DNA of 62,000 nt from Tubiluchus corallicola (Eukaryota > Priapulida > Priapulimorpha > Priapulimorphida > Tubiluchidae), in the NCBI GenBank assembly GCA_030141605.1, contig JAQGDQ010000031.1, positions 1 through 62,000 of the forward strand, given 5' to 3'. Below are positions 21,975 through 48,336 of this stretch, piece after piece. The position numbers were made by a program, and so were the translations under genes. The notes below the pieces were generated by a model. That model did no database searches. It was not told the DNA's origin and saw only the letters and a list, made by a program, of their open reading frames with translations. Numbering within the stretch: position 1 is the stretch's first letter; the number at the start of each line of letters is the position of its first letter.

Positions 21975-22060
21975 TCCTGGGGTAGGTGGCCGAGTGGTTT
22001 AGATTTCGGACAGTAACCACACCGTCTTGAGATCGAGTCCATCAGCCGCCATCTCCAGGA
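21975..22060 (+). repeat. tRNA-derived (SINE-like) Pol III promoter remnant
   Basis: GGTGGCCGAGTGGTTTAGA fits an A box of the Leu/Ser tRNA type, and GAGATCGAGTCC, 35-40 bases later, fits a B box. The anticodon stem and acceptor stem do not pair properly, so it is not a functional tRNA gene. Likely the head of a SINE or a tRNA pseudogene. Confidence 0.55.
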
Positions 22061-24490
22061 CATATACCTTACATGTTATTCGTTGTTTGTGTGTTGCGCG
22101 TAATGTTGTATTGTTGTAAATGTAAGTCGCTAAATAGCCGTTAGTGTTCATGTTTCTTTTCAATAAGCGATGGTAAATAAATATCGTCTTTCTCGTTGTC
22201 TTTGACATTTTTGTTTCATTATCATTGTAGCAGGTTCATCAGAAAGCGGGAAATTTTTGGTCCGTTAACTATTCAATGCCACATCTTCTGTATAAAATCT
22301 TCTGCATTATATTTCTCACTTGACAAATGAGCAACACGCAAAATAATTCAATATTGAATTAGTTGATAAATGACCGATGTGTCACGTTATGATAGATGTC
22401 AAACGCGGGATTGCTGGCGCCCACAGAAAGTAACAAATGTAACGTGAAAAACTGAGGCATGTTTTTGTTGTAATTGGTTAACAAAATAATCTTTGAAATC
22501 AATCAGCATCTTTAGTTACAGAAATACCAACAAAAGAAAAGCAACAGGCACAGATTCCTGTCCAGGTCAACAGTTCTGTTTACAATCAATCATTGTTGTT
22601 AAGAGCTTGTAAGTTTCAACAATGGTGAAAGTGCAAGCGATTAAGTCCGGCTGACTGACCAAGGGTCCTCAAACGAAAGTGGTCAAACCTAATGAGAAAG
22701 TTGTTAAATTAAGGATGAATTATCGAAAAGAGTTGACCTGAATTAGATCACGCTGACTTTCACTTGTCCAGTTAAAGTGATCATCTTTTGTTGGCAGCTG
22801 ACTCACTAAAAGAAAACTGAGTATGATTAATGTTTGGCCACATTTGACCTGTGAGAACACGCTGATTGTACAGAAACGTTGCAAGAAAACGGATGCCAAA
22901 AGTGGTAACTGCTTAACGAAAAAAGCGAAAGGTATAGCAGCTCATTGTTATACAGGTCAATCGCGTCAATAGCATGTTTCTTGTAACTTGTTTACAATTA
23001 GAAAAAAATCTAGGTCGGTTAAACAAACGACTAAACCTTCTCATGAACAATATGTTAAGATCAAGACAAAGCTTCTTCTGTTGTTACAAATTTGTGTTTT
23101 TTGGGGTGGTGGTATTTCTTGGGTATTCCTCGACTCTCAAAATCGCGTCCCTTGGTCCAATCTTATGATAACAATCAAAATTAATGTATTTCCAGAGTCT
23201 ATATGCTGAAATCGGTCGAGCCCAGACTGCTTGTACCTAAAAAAACTGCATGCTTTTGCTTCTTGATAAAATGAAACACATCTTTGTGTGTGGCTTAAGC
23301 ATTGAATACAGTTACGTACAGAAAATAATTGTGTCTGCAAAGGTGAAAGTTTACGCCCCACAACGTAATTTTTGTTACTTTGAGATCAACAAACTTTGCA
23401 GTTGGGTTCTAAATTTTATCAGAATGTGCGATCTAGAACGAAGTTAAATATTATACGTATGCTCTGGCGGTTTCAGACATTTTATTATTATACACAATCA
23501 CACTGTCACAGCACGTCTATACTCTATGTAAAATTCCACATTTAACAGTTGTAAGTTATTGCTAACTTTGCTTCATATCAAGTAGATTTAATAAACGTTG
23601 AAATAGTACAACATAAAAGGTATAGTGGGCACGTAGTATGGCAGAGATTTTCAAGTAGACGCTGGTGTGTTGCTTTAGATTTTGTAAAAAAAATTTTCTT
23701 AAAACCACTGCAGCTACTTTAAATCACGTAAAACAAAGTACCTGTGCAACAAAACATGACAGTGAAAAAACAAGTTACTACTTGTATTTGTCGTCATCGT
23801 TGTCGTCGTCAATGCTGCTGCTGATTGCGCAGCCCATCGACTCACTAGCCCTTAGTTCACACGATCTGTCGACCCATTGCTGCTCCCTCACACAATTCCT
23901 GGTTATCCGCTCAGACATTCAAATAGTCACTTAGCCTATTTTTTATGTTACTGATTCCACGATCACGGGTTTTCTTCCAAAATACTGGTCTTAAACATCG
24001 GGCTTTGAAGGAAACATGGAATTGCTTGCGTGGCACAAATTCTCCTTTTAAGCTGAAAAGGCTAACCCTCTACCCCCAATGATTTAATCCTATATCTGTT
24101 ACCGACTAAGTATTAAACAATACATAACACCTATTAGGCTAATCACCAAATTAAGAAGTCATGGGACTTGGAATAGTAAAGTACCAAATTTCGAAGATCA
24201 GATTGTTATAAAATGCCAATTGGTTTGAGGAATCAAAGAATTCAAATTAACAGCTATTAAGCAAATGACCTCCAATTATATCGAAAGCAATTTCCTCCAC
24301 ATTTTCGTGGTTTTCTTAACTGTTGATAAAAAGAGACATTAACAGACATAAAAATTACTTATGATATAAAAATGGAGATTCGTAATTTGTGCGGTTTCAA
24401 TTGATTCTACTGGAAAAATTGATTGGTGATGGCGAAATCGAATTCTTAAAATGAAAATAACTGCCAGCATTCACAAGAGCAAAAACACGG
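22061..24490. other. Intergenic, nothing firm
   Basis: No recognised gene. A plus-strand frame at 22988-23209 carries one strongly hydrophobic stretch (LLLLLQICVFWGG) behind a basic segment. It is too short and isolated to call. Confidence 0.5.
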
Positions 24491-24494
24491 ATAC

Positions 24495-24614
24495 TTATTT
24501 CAACACAATCATCTGCAACGTTTCAACCCCGTAACATGGTCATGATCACGCCAATTTTACCTAATAAAAGCGTGATGTTGTGGTTGAGCATTTCAGATAA
24601 TTGTGTTGAAATAA
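24495..24614. repeat. Imperfect inverted repeat (about 25-bp arms)
   Basis: Arms at 24495-24519 and about 24592-24614, both reading TTATTTCAACACAATnATCTG outward in opposite directions with few mismatches, separated by ~72 bp. The spacer contains, on the minus strand, GGTTGAAACGTTGC, also present at 55237-55250. Confidence 0.7.
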
Positions 24615-26566
24615 ATAGCCATTTCTTTGCTTTAAGTGGGTTATAATGTAGACGTTGTGCGTCTTTTCCAAATATTATTTTGGCACTTCGGTTGCACAAA
24701 TAAATACAATTCAAACATATTATCATTATAAAGTACAAAACTACATCAGTCAGTTTTTCGAAAATTTTATTATTATACTTTTATAACATTTCAAAACAAA
24801 ATTGCGCGATTAAACACAAGTGGAAATATTTTACGCTAACATCTTTTCCGCCCTGCCTTCAGGGTTAAATTTTGTGGGACAAGGTGTAATTAATTGTTGA
24901 TTAATTGACGTTTATATGAGTGGTAGACCTACACGACATATTAGATTTGATAACAGCAGACAAAAGTTATTAAACAATCATTAATGATTCAATTGCAAGG
25001 TTGACATAATCGAGGTAAAGAGTGTCAATGCAATACGAGAGGCTAAGCCCCAGAAACGAAATGAAGGTTACAGATCAGACTAGTAAAAAGACGTTCTTGT
25101 CATAGAGGTTTCAAATTCTTAATAGTAACGAACGAAAGTTTGTTAAATATCCCACAAAAGACAGAAATTTTTTTATCATCTTTATTACATCGTTTCTGCA
25201 GCACAATAGCAGTCATCTTTACGCATGAAGAAATGTTTAAACCATATAAGGAAAATTCAAAAACATAATGATAAAACTGTGAATAACTACAGAAAATGTA
25301 TAGTAATATCTTTTTGTTTTTCTATGACTATTGTTTCTATAGTTACTCGCAGTTCGGTCATACTGTTTTTGGCTTGTTCTTAAACAATTTGAATTTTTTT
25401 GAACACTTGATGATAATTACTAGTGTGCAGTAGAGTTGTTTAGTAAAAAAAACGATAAAAAATTGCCGGTAATTGTGGTGTATTTAACAGATTCTTGTCA
25501 TTTTGTGTTTAGGAGAGAGCGCATGCTAGTAACTGTATATACAATATTTATTCGTCAAGTAAATGTTAATAGCTTAACTTGTAGATAGATATATAGATAG
25601 ATATTTTGTTATGGTATACGGCCAACAAGATTGCAGACACAAATACGCAATTATATCATTATTATATTACATGTGCGAATAAATGTTGCCAACGAACATT
25701 GAAGTGTTATATACTGTGAATGGATAAGAGATTTCAATACATCATCATCCGTTTAATTACAAACTCGGGAGTACATTGTTTTACAGTACTTACGCAAATT
25801 ATTTTGGCGGAATATAATATTCTAGGGATGTAACTTGTATAGTGATGTCTGGATTTTTAGGATATGTCGTTGATCAGTCAATTTAAGGGGATGAAAATAT
25901 AAAAGGAAACAATAAAATAGCAATGATTAGAAAATTTTTCTCGTAAAGTTTTTTGCGGAGGAACCACCGAGTTTGATTCGAGTAACATAACTTCTCTCTC
26001 TTGATTCGTTCAAACTTCTAATTAAGAGAAAAACACGAAAGAGAGTTGCCTAGAGAAATAACCCAAAGAAAACTACAATGGCATATGTACGACGAGCAGT
26101 TATGCATGAAAGGGAAAGATAGACAGGCGGACAGGCAGACAAACAGACAGACAGGTTCACATGTGAATCCGGAACCAGCATAGGCAGACGCTGAATACTT
26201 TCGTGCTTTCTATACCCAGTTATTAAAAAGTTCAGACAAACGGATTCTTCGTTTAGTAGGTTAATGAGTTTATGAACGATAGTGGTCATCTTGCTACTCC
26301 GCCCAAAGAGTGACCACGTTCACTTTTATTACAAGTGAAAGCTGACCTGATCCGTACCATCACGGATCTTGTTAAAAGTCGGACATACAATGCGTCAACG
26401 GTTCATGATTGGCTGATTATTGAGCAACTAATTAACTAATTAATTACTACTTAGATTCCTTCGTGCCGAGAATGATTGGTAACAACAAGCAATCGAGATC
26501 TGGCTTTTGATTCAGCAGTTCATTTCAAACGTACTAAAGTTAAGCGCACAATAAAAGAAATACGAA

Positions 26567-26570
<4 letters not shown>

Positions 26571-26651
<81 letters not shown>

Positions 26652-26652
26652 A
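26571..26652. repeat. (AG)n microsatellite
   Basis: About 80 bases of AG repeat with a few interruptions at its right end. It creates an Arg-Glu ORF that is not a gene. Confidence 0.97.
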
Positions 26653-27825
26653 GGAGAGACAAATTAAAATGTAAACTCATAAAAACAGCAATAAATCGAT
26701 ATATTTGAGAATAATTAAAAACTAATATTAATTTTTTAAGTGTCGCACGAGACAGACTGTCAATATTGTAGTCAGGAGGTTCGAGGTTGCTGCAAAAAAC
26801 ACCGTCTTGCTAACATTCTTACCTTTTCTATCGTTAAAACACCACTGCTGGATATGGCTTGACAGTACCATTTTAAAGCAAGTATATTTTCCGACCAACA
26901 AAAATTTCTTTGTAGGTTACATTGCCAAAATTCTAGGCGAAAATAATTTTATGATTTCATTGAATGTTACATGCACGTCGGAATGTAATATTAGCAAATA
27001 ATTATGCAAGATTTCAAGCAACTTTCTGCACGATGAAAGAGATAATTGCCCCGTTTCCGTGTGACAGTTCTGGTGAATTTGTAATTACTAAACTAAAGAC
27101 AGTCATTATCACGTCTATGCTCTGCCCTGTATGTGCATGTTCGACACAGAAACTTTCACTGGACTGTTTTGTGTAATTATGCACAGTACCGTTATTATAC
27201 TCAAGCTGCATTTTATTGTAGTAGTAGGAACAAAGACAAGCTGTTTCTCTGAATAAAAGGAGCACTGGTTTAATGTGTCGTTAATAGAAGCTATGCAGAT
27301 AATGAGATTAAAATAATCTGATCGCTGGATCTTCTTGTAGCGTGCCCATTTCGTTTTGTATTGTCACAGGTGAAAAGCAGGTGGCTTAAAACTGCAAAAT
27401 TGATGGTAATGATGCTGTTGTCGAGTTTTCTCTGACCAAAATTGAGTATAATACACAGAGGTGCAAAAATTGGAAAATCGTCTAACCCAACAAGTTAAAC
27501 AAAACATTTTTTTCATATATTAATAGGGATTTTAATAAGCTGGCTAATATCACCTTAGCTAGAATTTTAGTTTTAAATGTTTAACTAACCCTGTTTAATG
27601 TTTAACCCCCTTAACTTTTATATACGTTCCAATGTTATATACTCAACTGGTACGTATAAACAGGATTTTCAATGTTTATGTTGTAATTTCTTAGCGTCTT
27701 TTATAGTATGTAATTCAGAAATAAAACTATATTAAAGTCGAGTGAAGAAAAGATAAATAATTATCAATAATCATGAACTAGACAGTCCTGTGCAAGGCAG
27801 AGGAAAAGAGAGAAATATATATAGT

Positions 27826-27827
27826 AT

Positions 27828-27910
<83 letters not shown>
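27826..27910. repeat. (AG)n microsatellite
   Basis: Second AG tract 1.2 kb from the first. Both lie in the intergenic region upstream of the chitin-deacetylase-like gene. Confidence 0.97.
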
Positions 27911-27912
<2 letters not shown>

Positions 27913-28484
27913 ATCTACAACAGGAAGAGACATCGGAACAAGTGGAAGCAAGGAAAAAAAGGAAAAGCAGGTTGAAGATACAATTGTTCTGCTTTTAATC
28001 CATTAATTTTTTCCTTTTACTTTAACTCTCAGATTCGTAAGCAAATAACCGTTACAATAAATTTCTTTACTTGCTTGAATGTGTTCGTTAAATTATTTGA
28101 ATGACGCATTGTTTGATTTTCTTGCTCTGAAATACTTAACGATTTAAAGGTCCTGATTTAATTATACGGACCATAATTTTCCGTTAGTTGGAAATTAGAT
28201 TAAATAATTATCACATACTGACGCGGTGTACGCGGCGGGAGAGAATGTCCACGTTTCGCATAGACCACCACGCGGTTGCCGCCCGTAAGTCATAGGTGAG
28301 TGAATCAGAGCAAATGTAGGTTTCTCGGCTGACCCCTCTCATATATAACCTATAATGCAAGCATTCAAGATGGATTGTTATTTTCAAAGTAGAACAGTTA
28401 GTCGGCATCGTGTTAAGCACACATTTTGTAATTACTGTGTTTGGCATTGTGTGGTAGCAAGCCCTCTTGTGGATAACAGCGACA

Positions 28485-42282
<13,798 letters not shown>

Positions 42283-42358
42283 TTGGGAAAAGTGTACAGG
42301 AATATTTATACTGCAATATACTGTATTTGCCACGTCAGAATATTGCAGCAAAACAAGT

Positions 42359-42364
42359 AATAAA
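42359..42364 (+). promoter_or_regulatory. Candidate poly(A) signal AATAAA of the CDA-like gene
   Basis: 77 bases after the stop codon; a second AATAAA lies at 42696-42701. The long AT-rich 3' region could support either. Confidence 0.5.
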
Positions 42365-42399
42365 CGGATGAAAAACAGTGACAGTACGTCGCTGTAGTT

Positions 42400-45300
42400 A
42401 GTATCCCATCATTGTAAATGTGGCAAATTGTCTTTAGTGTAAAAACTGTCCTGTAATCATTTATTTTGTTGTAAATTATCAAAAGCTGCTAATGCGTTTT
42501 AGTTTAGAGTCAAGGAATATTTTAAAATTGCTTTCTGTAAGTACCTGTGCTTGGTCTGCTAATGTTGCCAATAAGATCTTCATTCATTGTCATATTATTG
42601 AAATCATCTGTTTCGCTAAACTTCAGTTTCATTATTTACGGGTGTTAAATTAACTGGTCTACTCATCAGTAACATTCATCCATCAAATAATTATTAATAA
42701 ATGTTTATCGACGTTAACGCTATTTTATCATTGCTATTCGTATCTCGTCAATTCCACTATATTTCATTTGCATTAATTATGTGTGTTTTGTTCATTGATT
42801 TTTTAACCTATTCATACATGTGCAAGTCAAGCTGAAAAACTAGTAAAATTTTGTTTTTAGAATCTGCACAGTCATAATTGTTTTGTAATAGTGTTTGTGG
42901 ACTTCTGATGACATTTTACTAATGCAGAAGAGCAAATGCGAAATATTTTGTAGCTCTTTTCTAAAATTACAGGCTTATTCATTGGCACATTATTGCAATA
43001 TGTATCAGCATAGACGAGCTTGAATCAGACGAGACAGCTTCTTTAAAAAGCCAATTTGTCGTATAGTGTATAAATGCGTGTGCTTCATTTTGCCAGCAAA
43101 TGCACATTCATCATTTATAGCGTCTTACCACTGTTTGTTATTAATTTACAGCTGATCAAATATTGCAAAACGAAGTTTACTAAAAATCAGCTTTCTTTTT
43201 GATTATTTATGGTCGATTTTTTTTTATATTATTACTTCATCATAGAAAATTTTTTTATTTTTTATTATTCCAAACAAGCAAATGATATGAAAAAAGCCAT
43301 TTTTGGCTGCTGTGAAAACTATCAAATAAACCAAAAAACTATTACATCAACGATGCTGATAAAAAGATGTTTGAAATACGGAATGAATGTAAAATGAAGC
43401 ACTGTTTTTTCTGTATCAGATGAGGAATTGAGTTAGCATATTTTGCGCGCTTTTTACTAATTATAAAGCAATCTGTGATATTAGACATAGCTTGTGTAAA
43501 TCATATATATTTGTCATTGATCACATTTCTAAAAAATCTAAAATCAATAGTTGTCATTATTAATTATTATATCCATCCCATCTATCTCGTTGCAGTCATT
43601 GGCTCAGGATTATACCAAAGGTATCAATTTCATTAGAAAACAATTACGTAATTGTCATTCATAATTATTATGGAAACATAAAACTATCAATTTCATATCT
43701 CTAATTTGTAAGTTCATCTGTTTATGACATAAATTGTGTTTAAAATAATTCATATTATTGTTCCACGAATTTCATAATTTTGCAACTCTAGCTGACCAGC
43801 GTGTATCGTAATCAATGTTATCATGTATGTATGTAAATAAATTTGGTGTCTTTGGGTACACATACAGTATTTTTCATTGTTGATGATTTCAAATAAACAA
43901 ATCAGAATATTACTTGAAGAATTTTTACTTTTATTCTAGCAAAAATATTTTATACATTTGCATTGTCAGATCGCTGAAAGCAATACAATAAATACTGTAG
44001 CTTCTCTGTCTGTCAATTAATATGGAAATGTCAATAGTAAGAAATGATAACCTAGCACCCATATAACACGACCTAACATGTACTAATTCCTCTGGAATGT
44101 GGAATTATACATGTATGAATACTTATAAATCATTTCTGCAGAGTGTCATAACTTGTTCGTGATGTACTTGTCCGAGTGGTTCATTCAGTTTCACATAATA
44201 ATGAGATCAAAAGTACAAACGGGAACGTTAGGCAGCGAAAACCACATTTGGTTTGGCAGTTGAAAAAATCTGCCATGTTTTTGACAAAACTTGAATGTCT
44301 TACTTTGAAACAGAAGTGTGTTGTACAGACAAGCTGGGAATGGTTAGATAGTCAATCAATGGCAGGTGACATTTAGGCTTATTTAGATTCTTTGGAAGGT
44401 CCACAGCTTTCCATTGTCTGCATTTTTCTGGTGCGACCATGAGATTTGTAAAAACAGTGTGCCAGATACGATGCACAGAAAACGATCGCGTGGCATTTTG
44501 TAAGTTCTTCAAACAGCTTTGATTGCTCTTTTGTAACCCTTTTGAAAGAAGAGAAGCTGGGCTACAAAGGCTCTATAGATCTGTTTAAAAAGTTCTCATG
44601 CAAGGCAACACGTTAATCATACACAAAATGGTTTCAAATTTTCGTTAATTAATTATAACGTATTTTTGTAGGAAAAAATGTTTATGAAATACGTAATGCA
44701 AATTTTACACAACGTTTCTGTACTAAATATGGGTGCTAGCGCTTTCATTTGCTACTAAATTACAATTTTCCACTCATTAGCATCTTACGGAACTAATTCG
44801 TGTTTTCAACATAGAATAATTAGTTAGTTCAACCAGTGTGTGGTTGAATTCCATTGTTTTAACAACGGAGTAAGTACTTAACTCCATGGTTTAATTTTTT
44901 AAACAAGAACAATAATTCTAAAAATTTTCAATTTACAACATGAAACTTGAGTTACAATGTCGACTTTAATAAAGCTGATTGCACAGTGAGGCGAGCAATG
45001 AATGGAAATAAACAGAAAAGCTCAGACCAGCATTAATTTTAATAAATGTGAAGTTCCGTAAATTTGTTTAGAATTAAACAATTTTATCAAGTTATTCGAA
45101 TACCTTCTGTAGGTTTTTCAAATGAATCAAAGCTTTATAAATATCAGTTTTTTTAAATCTTAGTAAGAAAATGACGTATAATTCAGCCAGTTAATGAAAA
45201 ACTAACTATCTAAGTTCAAGATAGCAAATACCATCCAGTGAACGGTAAAAAAGTCACAATTTTGGCTAGGACGAAAATTAAAGTCAGAGGAAAAACACAA

Positions 45301-46480
45301 TCAATTTTGGTTATGGTTACGGCTAGTGGTTAGGATAAGAGTTAGTGATAGATAAGGATCAGGGTTATTTCTCTTCACCTCTGCATTCTTTGCTGTGACT
45401 TTTTCAGTGGCTTCTTTACCTGTGACTTTTTACCTGAATTCACATATTGACTATGATTCTGGTTAACCAGCACTGACTTAATGTGCAATCAGTCTACTTA
45501 ATGTGTGATCAGTCTACTTAATGTGCAATCAGTCTACTAAATGTGCAATCAGTCTACAAATGGGCATAAAAAGTCAAACTCACGCTAAAGTTATAATGCA
45601 ACTAACCATGTCTTTATCACTGGTCATACAACTATTGTAAGTACTATTACTATTAAAGAAATTATAAACAAAACAAACAATTTCAAAACGGCAATCTATA
45701 TCGATAATAGTAATTATATTATTACAATATTACAATCTCTGAAAGCCCAATAATGGGTACAGTATACTGACTTGGCTGCAATAATACAAGAGCCTTCAAA
45801 AGGCCATTAGAGATATGATGACACGGCTAAGTAGCAAAATTAGGACTAGAACAATTATGTAATATCAAACAGTTGGAACTACCAGAAAATTTCACTATTA
45901 CACTTGTAATCTATTCCCGAGTGTTCCCAGAAGTTCAGGTGCACCATGCACACTGGAACATCAAACGAAAATGTTTGCGAATTACATCACTCACAGATCT
46001 TCTATTCAAATTTATTTAACATAGTCCCAATTTCCAAGACATTATATTCGACACACATCCAAAGCTAGCAGTTACAGAAAGTTGTGGACAAATTATAGTA
46101 AACCAGTCTTTGAAGTACCATAACAAGTTCACGTGCACTGCCAATGTTATAAAATAAGAAGCATGTTTTAAAACAATACCCAAAAGGACAAGATTGCAAA
46201 CAGATCAAAAATGAGACTTTTGCATTCAAATTCAAACTTCTTCCTGCCATTGCACACATTAACAAGAGACAGAGTGTACAACTAATAACTGTTACATAAA
46301 CCAAAATAGATACAAGTCTGGGGCGAGGCTTAAAAGAATATGATCTCGGCTACATCACTGATCTTGACAGTGTGGATTGGCTTTACTAATATGAAATCAT
46401 GCAGTATAACTAGATATAGATAACAAATATATCGTGGATAATAAAATACAAGGGTATCAGAATATATTGTAAATGTGCAC
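42400..46480. other. Intergenic between CDA-like gene and TPST
   Basis: AT-rich, short ORFs only, no recognised product. A short 20-bp tandem repeat sits at 45478-45557. Confidence 0.6.
45478..45557. repeat. 20-bp tandem repeat, 4 units
   Basis: Four units of TTAATGTGCAATCAGTCTAC with single-base variants. Confidence 0.93.
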
Positions 46481-46491
46481 CGACTTTTAAC

Positions 46492-46965
46492 CAGGGCTGT
46501 GGAGTCGGCAGTAAATTTACTGCTAAAGGAATCGGAGTTGTTAAAACTTAGGTTTTGGAGTCAGAGTCAGGACTCGGGAGTACATTTATTGTTAGAGAAA
46601 TTGGAGTTAGAGTTAGTAAAAAATAGACAAACTCAAACTCCAGTTTATTTTAACTCTTAATGCATTTATGCATAACGTCCCATTTTGGGATGCTTTTGTA
46701 TTGGCGTCTATGCAGCTAGATTGTTTTTTGAGCATAAGAAGTAGTGGCGAAATGCCACTGTAGCTAAATATTGAGTGTGCTACAAACTATTACTTAAAGA
46801 CAGGAGTCGGAGTTGGAGTCCGGGAGTTCTGGCTGCTAAAATTTTAGGAGTCAGAGCTGGAGTTGGATCTAAAATTTTAGGAGCTGGAGTTGGATTTTCT
46901 AAAAATTCTAGGAGTCGGAGTTGGAGCCAAAGTCGGGAATTTAATGTACCCACTTCATAGCCCTG
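46492..46965. mobile_element. hAT-type MITE 3 (perfect 8-bp TSD)
   Basis: 474 bp. Ends CAGGGCTGTGGAGT and the inverted partner ACTTCATAGCCCTG; identical flanking octamers CTTTTAAC (46484-46491, 46966-46973). The interior is rich in GGAGTCGGAGTTGGAG-type subrepeats near both ends. No transposase. Downstream of the TPST 3' end. Confidence 0.93.
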
Positions 46966-47304
46966 CTTTTAACTATACTATATGGCACATTACATAAAGT
47001 TCAACACTTTTTGATATGCACAGTAGGATTCTTTTTACATAACTGAAGTTAAAGAAAATGCCCACAAGACTTCAGAGTCTAGCTCATTTTTGTGTGCATA
47101 ACTACCAGTAACAAACTTCTAAAATTCTTTACTACATATTTAATAGTTTGTTTATAAAACTGTGTGGCTACTCTAAAATTACATAGGTACTTGTTCTGAC
47201 TAGACAAATTAGAAAAAATCAAATTTCCAAATTACATTTAAAAACGAGCTTTTGATTAAGCAGCAACACAGCATTGCACACACAAATCAAGAAGGCAGAT
47301 TTGC

Positions 47305-47759
47305 TTAGAAGAATGAATCGTTTTCTAGCTTCTTCCGACGTTCGGCAAATTCATGCATTAAACCATCAAACATTCTTTTGAGGTGAGGACTTTCAAATGT
47401 AACATTTTCATGTTCCAATTCGCCTGTAATGCTGGAAACAAATTCAATTCGGCATCATCAACTCTGCATCCCGTACAATTCTGGTAACTTACAAATTATT
47501 AATACTGTTGTTGAAGATACTGATTTTCACACAAATTTTTGAACAAGCGCTTTTGAATTTTTGATATCAACACTACCAGACAAAAAATATACACAAGCAT
47601 CATCCGTGTCACTATAGTCACTGTATCAGAAATACTTTACGCAAGTAATGCTGATATGAATTCACACATTCATTATAGTAATCAAAAAAGATACTTAACA
47701 TGGAATTTTAAAAGATCTTTGCTATCTGTTTCTAGCAATTCAGCCAGAGGGTTAAAGCA
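47305..47759 (-). CDS. Unrecognised coding frame, two exons (3' end of a nested or alternative transcript)
   Basis: 47759-47695 reads CFNPLAELLETDSKDLLKFH and splices at a GTATCT donor to 47431-47305 (acceptor GAATTTGTTTCCAG), which reads NITGELEHENVTFESPHLKR, then MFDGLMHEFAERRKKLEN and TAA. Phase, splice sites and amino-acid texture all look like a real helical, soluble protein segment. I do not recognise the family. Directly upstream and in frame is [20 protein letters not shown] up to SSQC, broken only by a TAG at 47760-47762. The upstream part shares DNA with the possible TPST exon 3 in a different frame. Confidence 0.5.
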
Positions 47760-48017
47760 CTAACATTGAGAAGACGAACCCGTATATTCATTGCTAAAAT
47801 CAGAATTTAAGTAGTTGCCAAAAATGTAGAATTTGTTAACGATCTCATTTGCTTCACGGACGACTCCTTGGGTTGTATTTGAAGTGCTTGTGTTTCCGGA
47901 GTCGCTTTGACTCATTTGGTGTGCTAGGCTTCCATGTAGTCGCTCGCAGCTGTTTCTGTTTTTGCTCCCAGTAGTATCTAAAAATGCCAACAGGTGACCT
48001 ACGGCTGGACAGGTCAT
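47760..48017 (-). CDS. Alternative-frame exon or ORF upstream of the amber codon
   Basis: Open from an ATG at 48017 ([20 protein letters not shown]) to TAG at 47760. It may be a first exon of the unrecognised gene or, from 47977, the longer TPST C-terminus. It has a Ser/Thr/Asn-rich middle, then a hydrophobic/aromatic NKFYIFGNYL stretch. Confidence 0.4.
   Translation of the reverse strand: MTCPAVGHLLAFLDTTGSKNRNSCERLHGSLAHQMSQSDSGNTSTSNTTQGVVREANEIVNKFYIFGNYLNSDFSNEYTGSSSQC
47854..47977 (-). CDS. TPST: TPST candidate exon 3 (basic C-terminus)
   Basis: Acceptor TGTTGGCATTTTTAG. In the frame set by the 49155 donor it reads [17 protein letters not shown] and ends [12 protein letters not shown] with TGA. 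The other frame of the same DNA, set by the 49132 donor, stays open to 47760. Confidence 0.5.
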
Positions 48018-48239
48018 CCACTATAATAAAATGTTAATATCAGAACAACAAATGCACTCGCAAGCAAAATGCAAACTGTTAGTTCATGCATAAAAACAGG
48101 AAAATAAATAATCAAAATGGAATTATTAACTTGAAGAAATTTAACCAAATTATTAAAGCTGCTTAAAGCAGGAAAGTGAAGTGAATAATAATAATAATAA
48201 TAATAATAATGATGATGTGATGATGATAATAATAATAAC

Positions 48240-48336
<97 letters not shown>

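Larger units (their letters stand above)
24740..28480. other. Intergenic region upstream of the CDA-like gene
   Basis: AT-rich, with the two AG tracts and a GC-richer stretch at 28210-28340 just before the first exon. No ORF here resembles a known protein. The promoter is presumably in the last few hundred bases, but no TATA box can be assigned with confidence. Confidence 0.45.

Noticed and set aside
22988-23209. Hydrophobic ORF, possible membrane-protein exon
   Set aside because: Single short frame, no supporting neighbouring exons or family similarity that I can see.
26775-26800. GGAGGTTCGAGGTT as a SINE B box
   Set aside because: No A box at proper distance; too weak to call.
26476-27975. 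Arg-Glu repeat ORFs (26476-26667 and 27790-27975)
   Set aside because: Translations of AG microsatellites.
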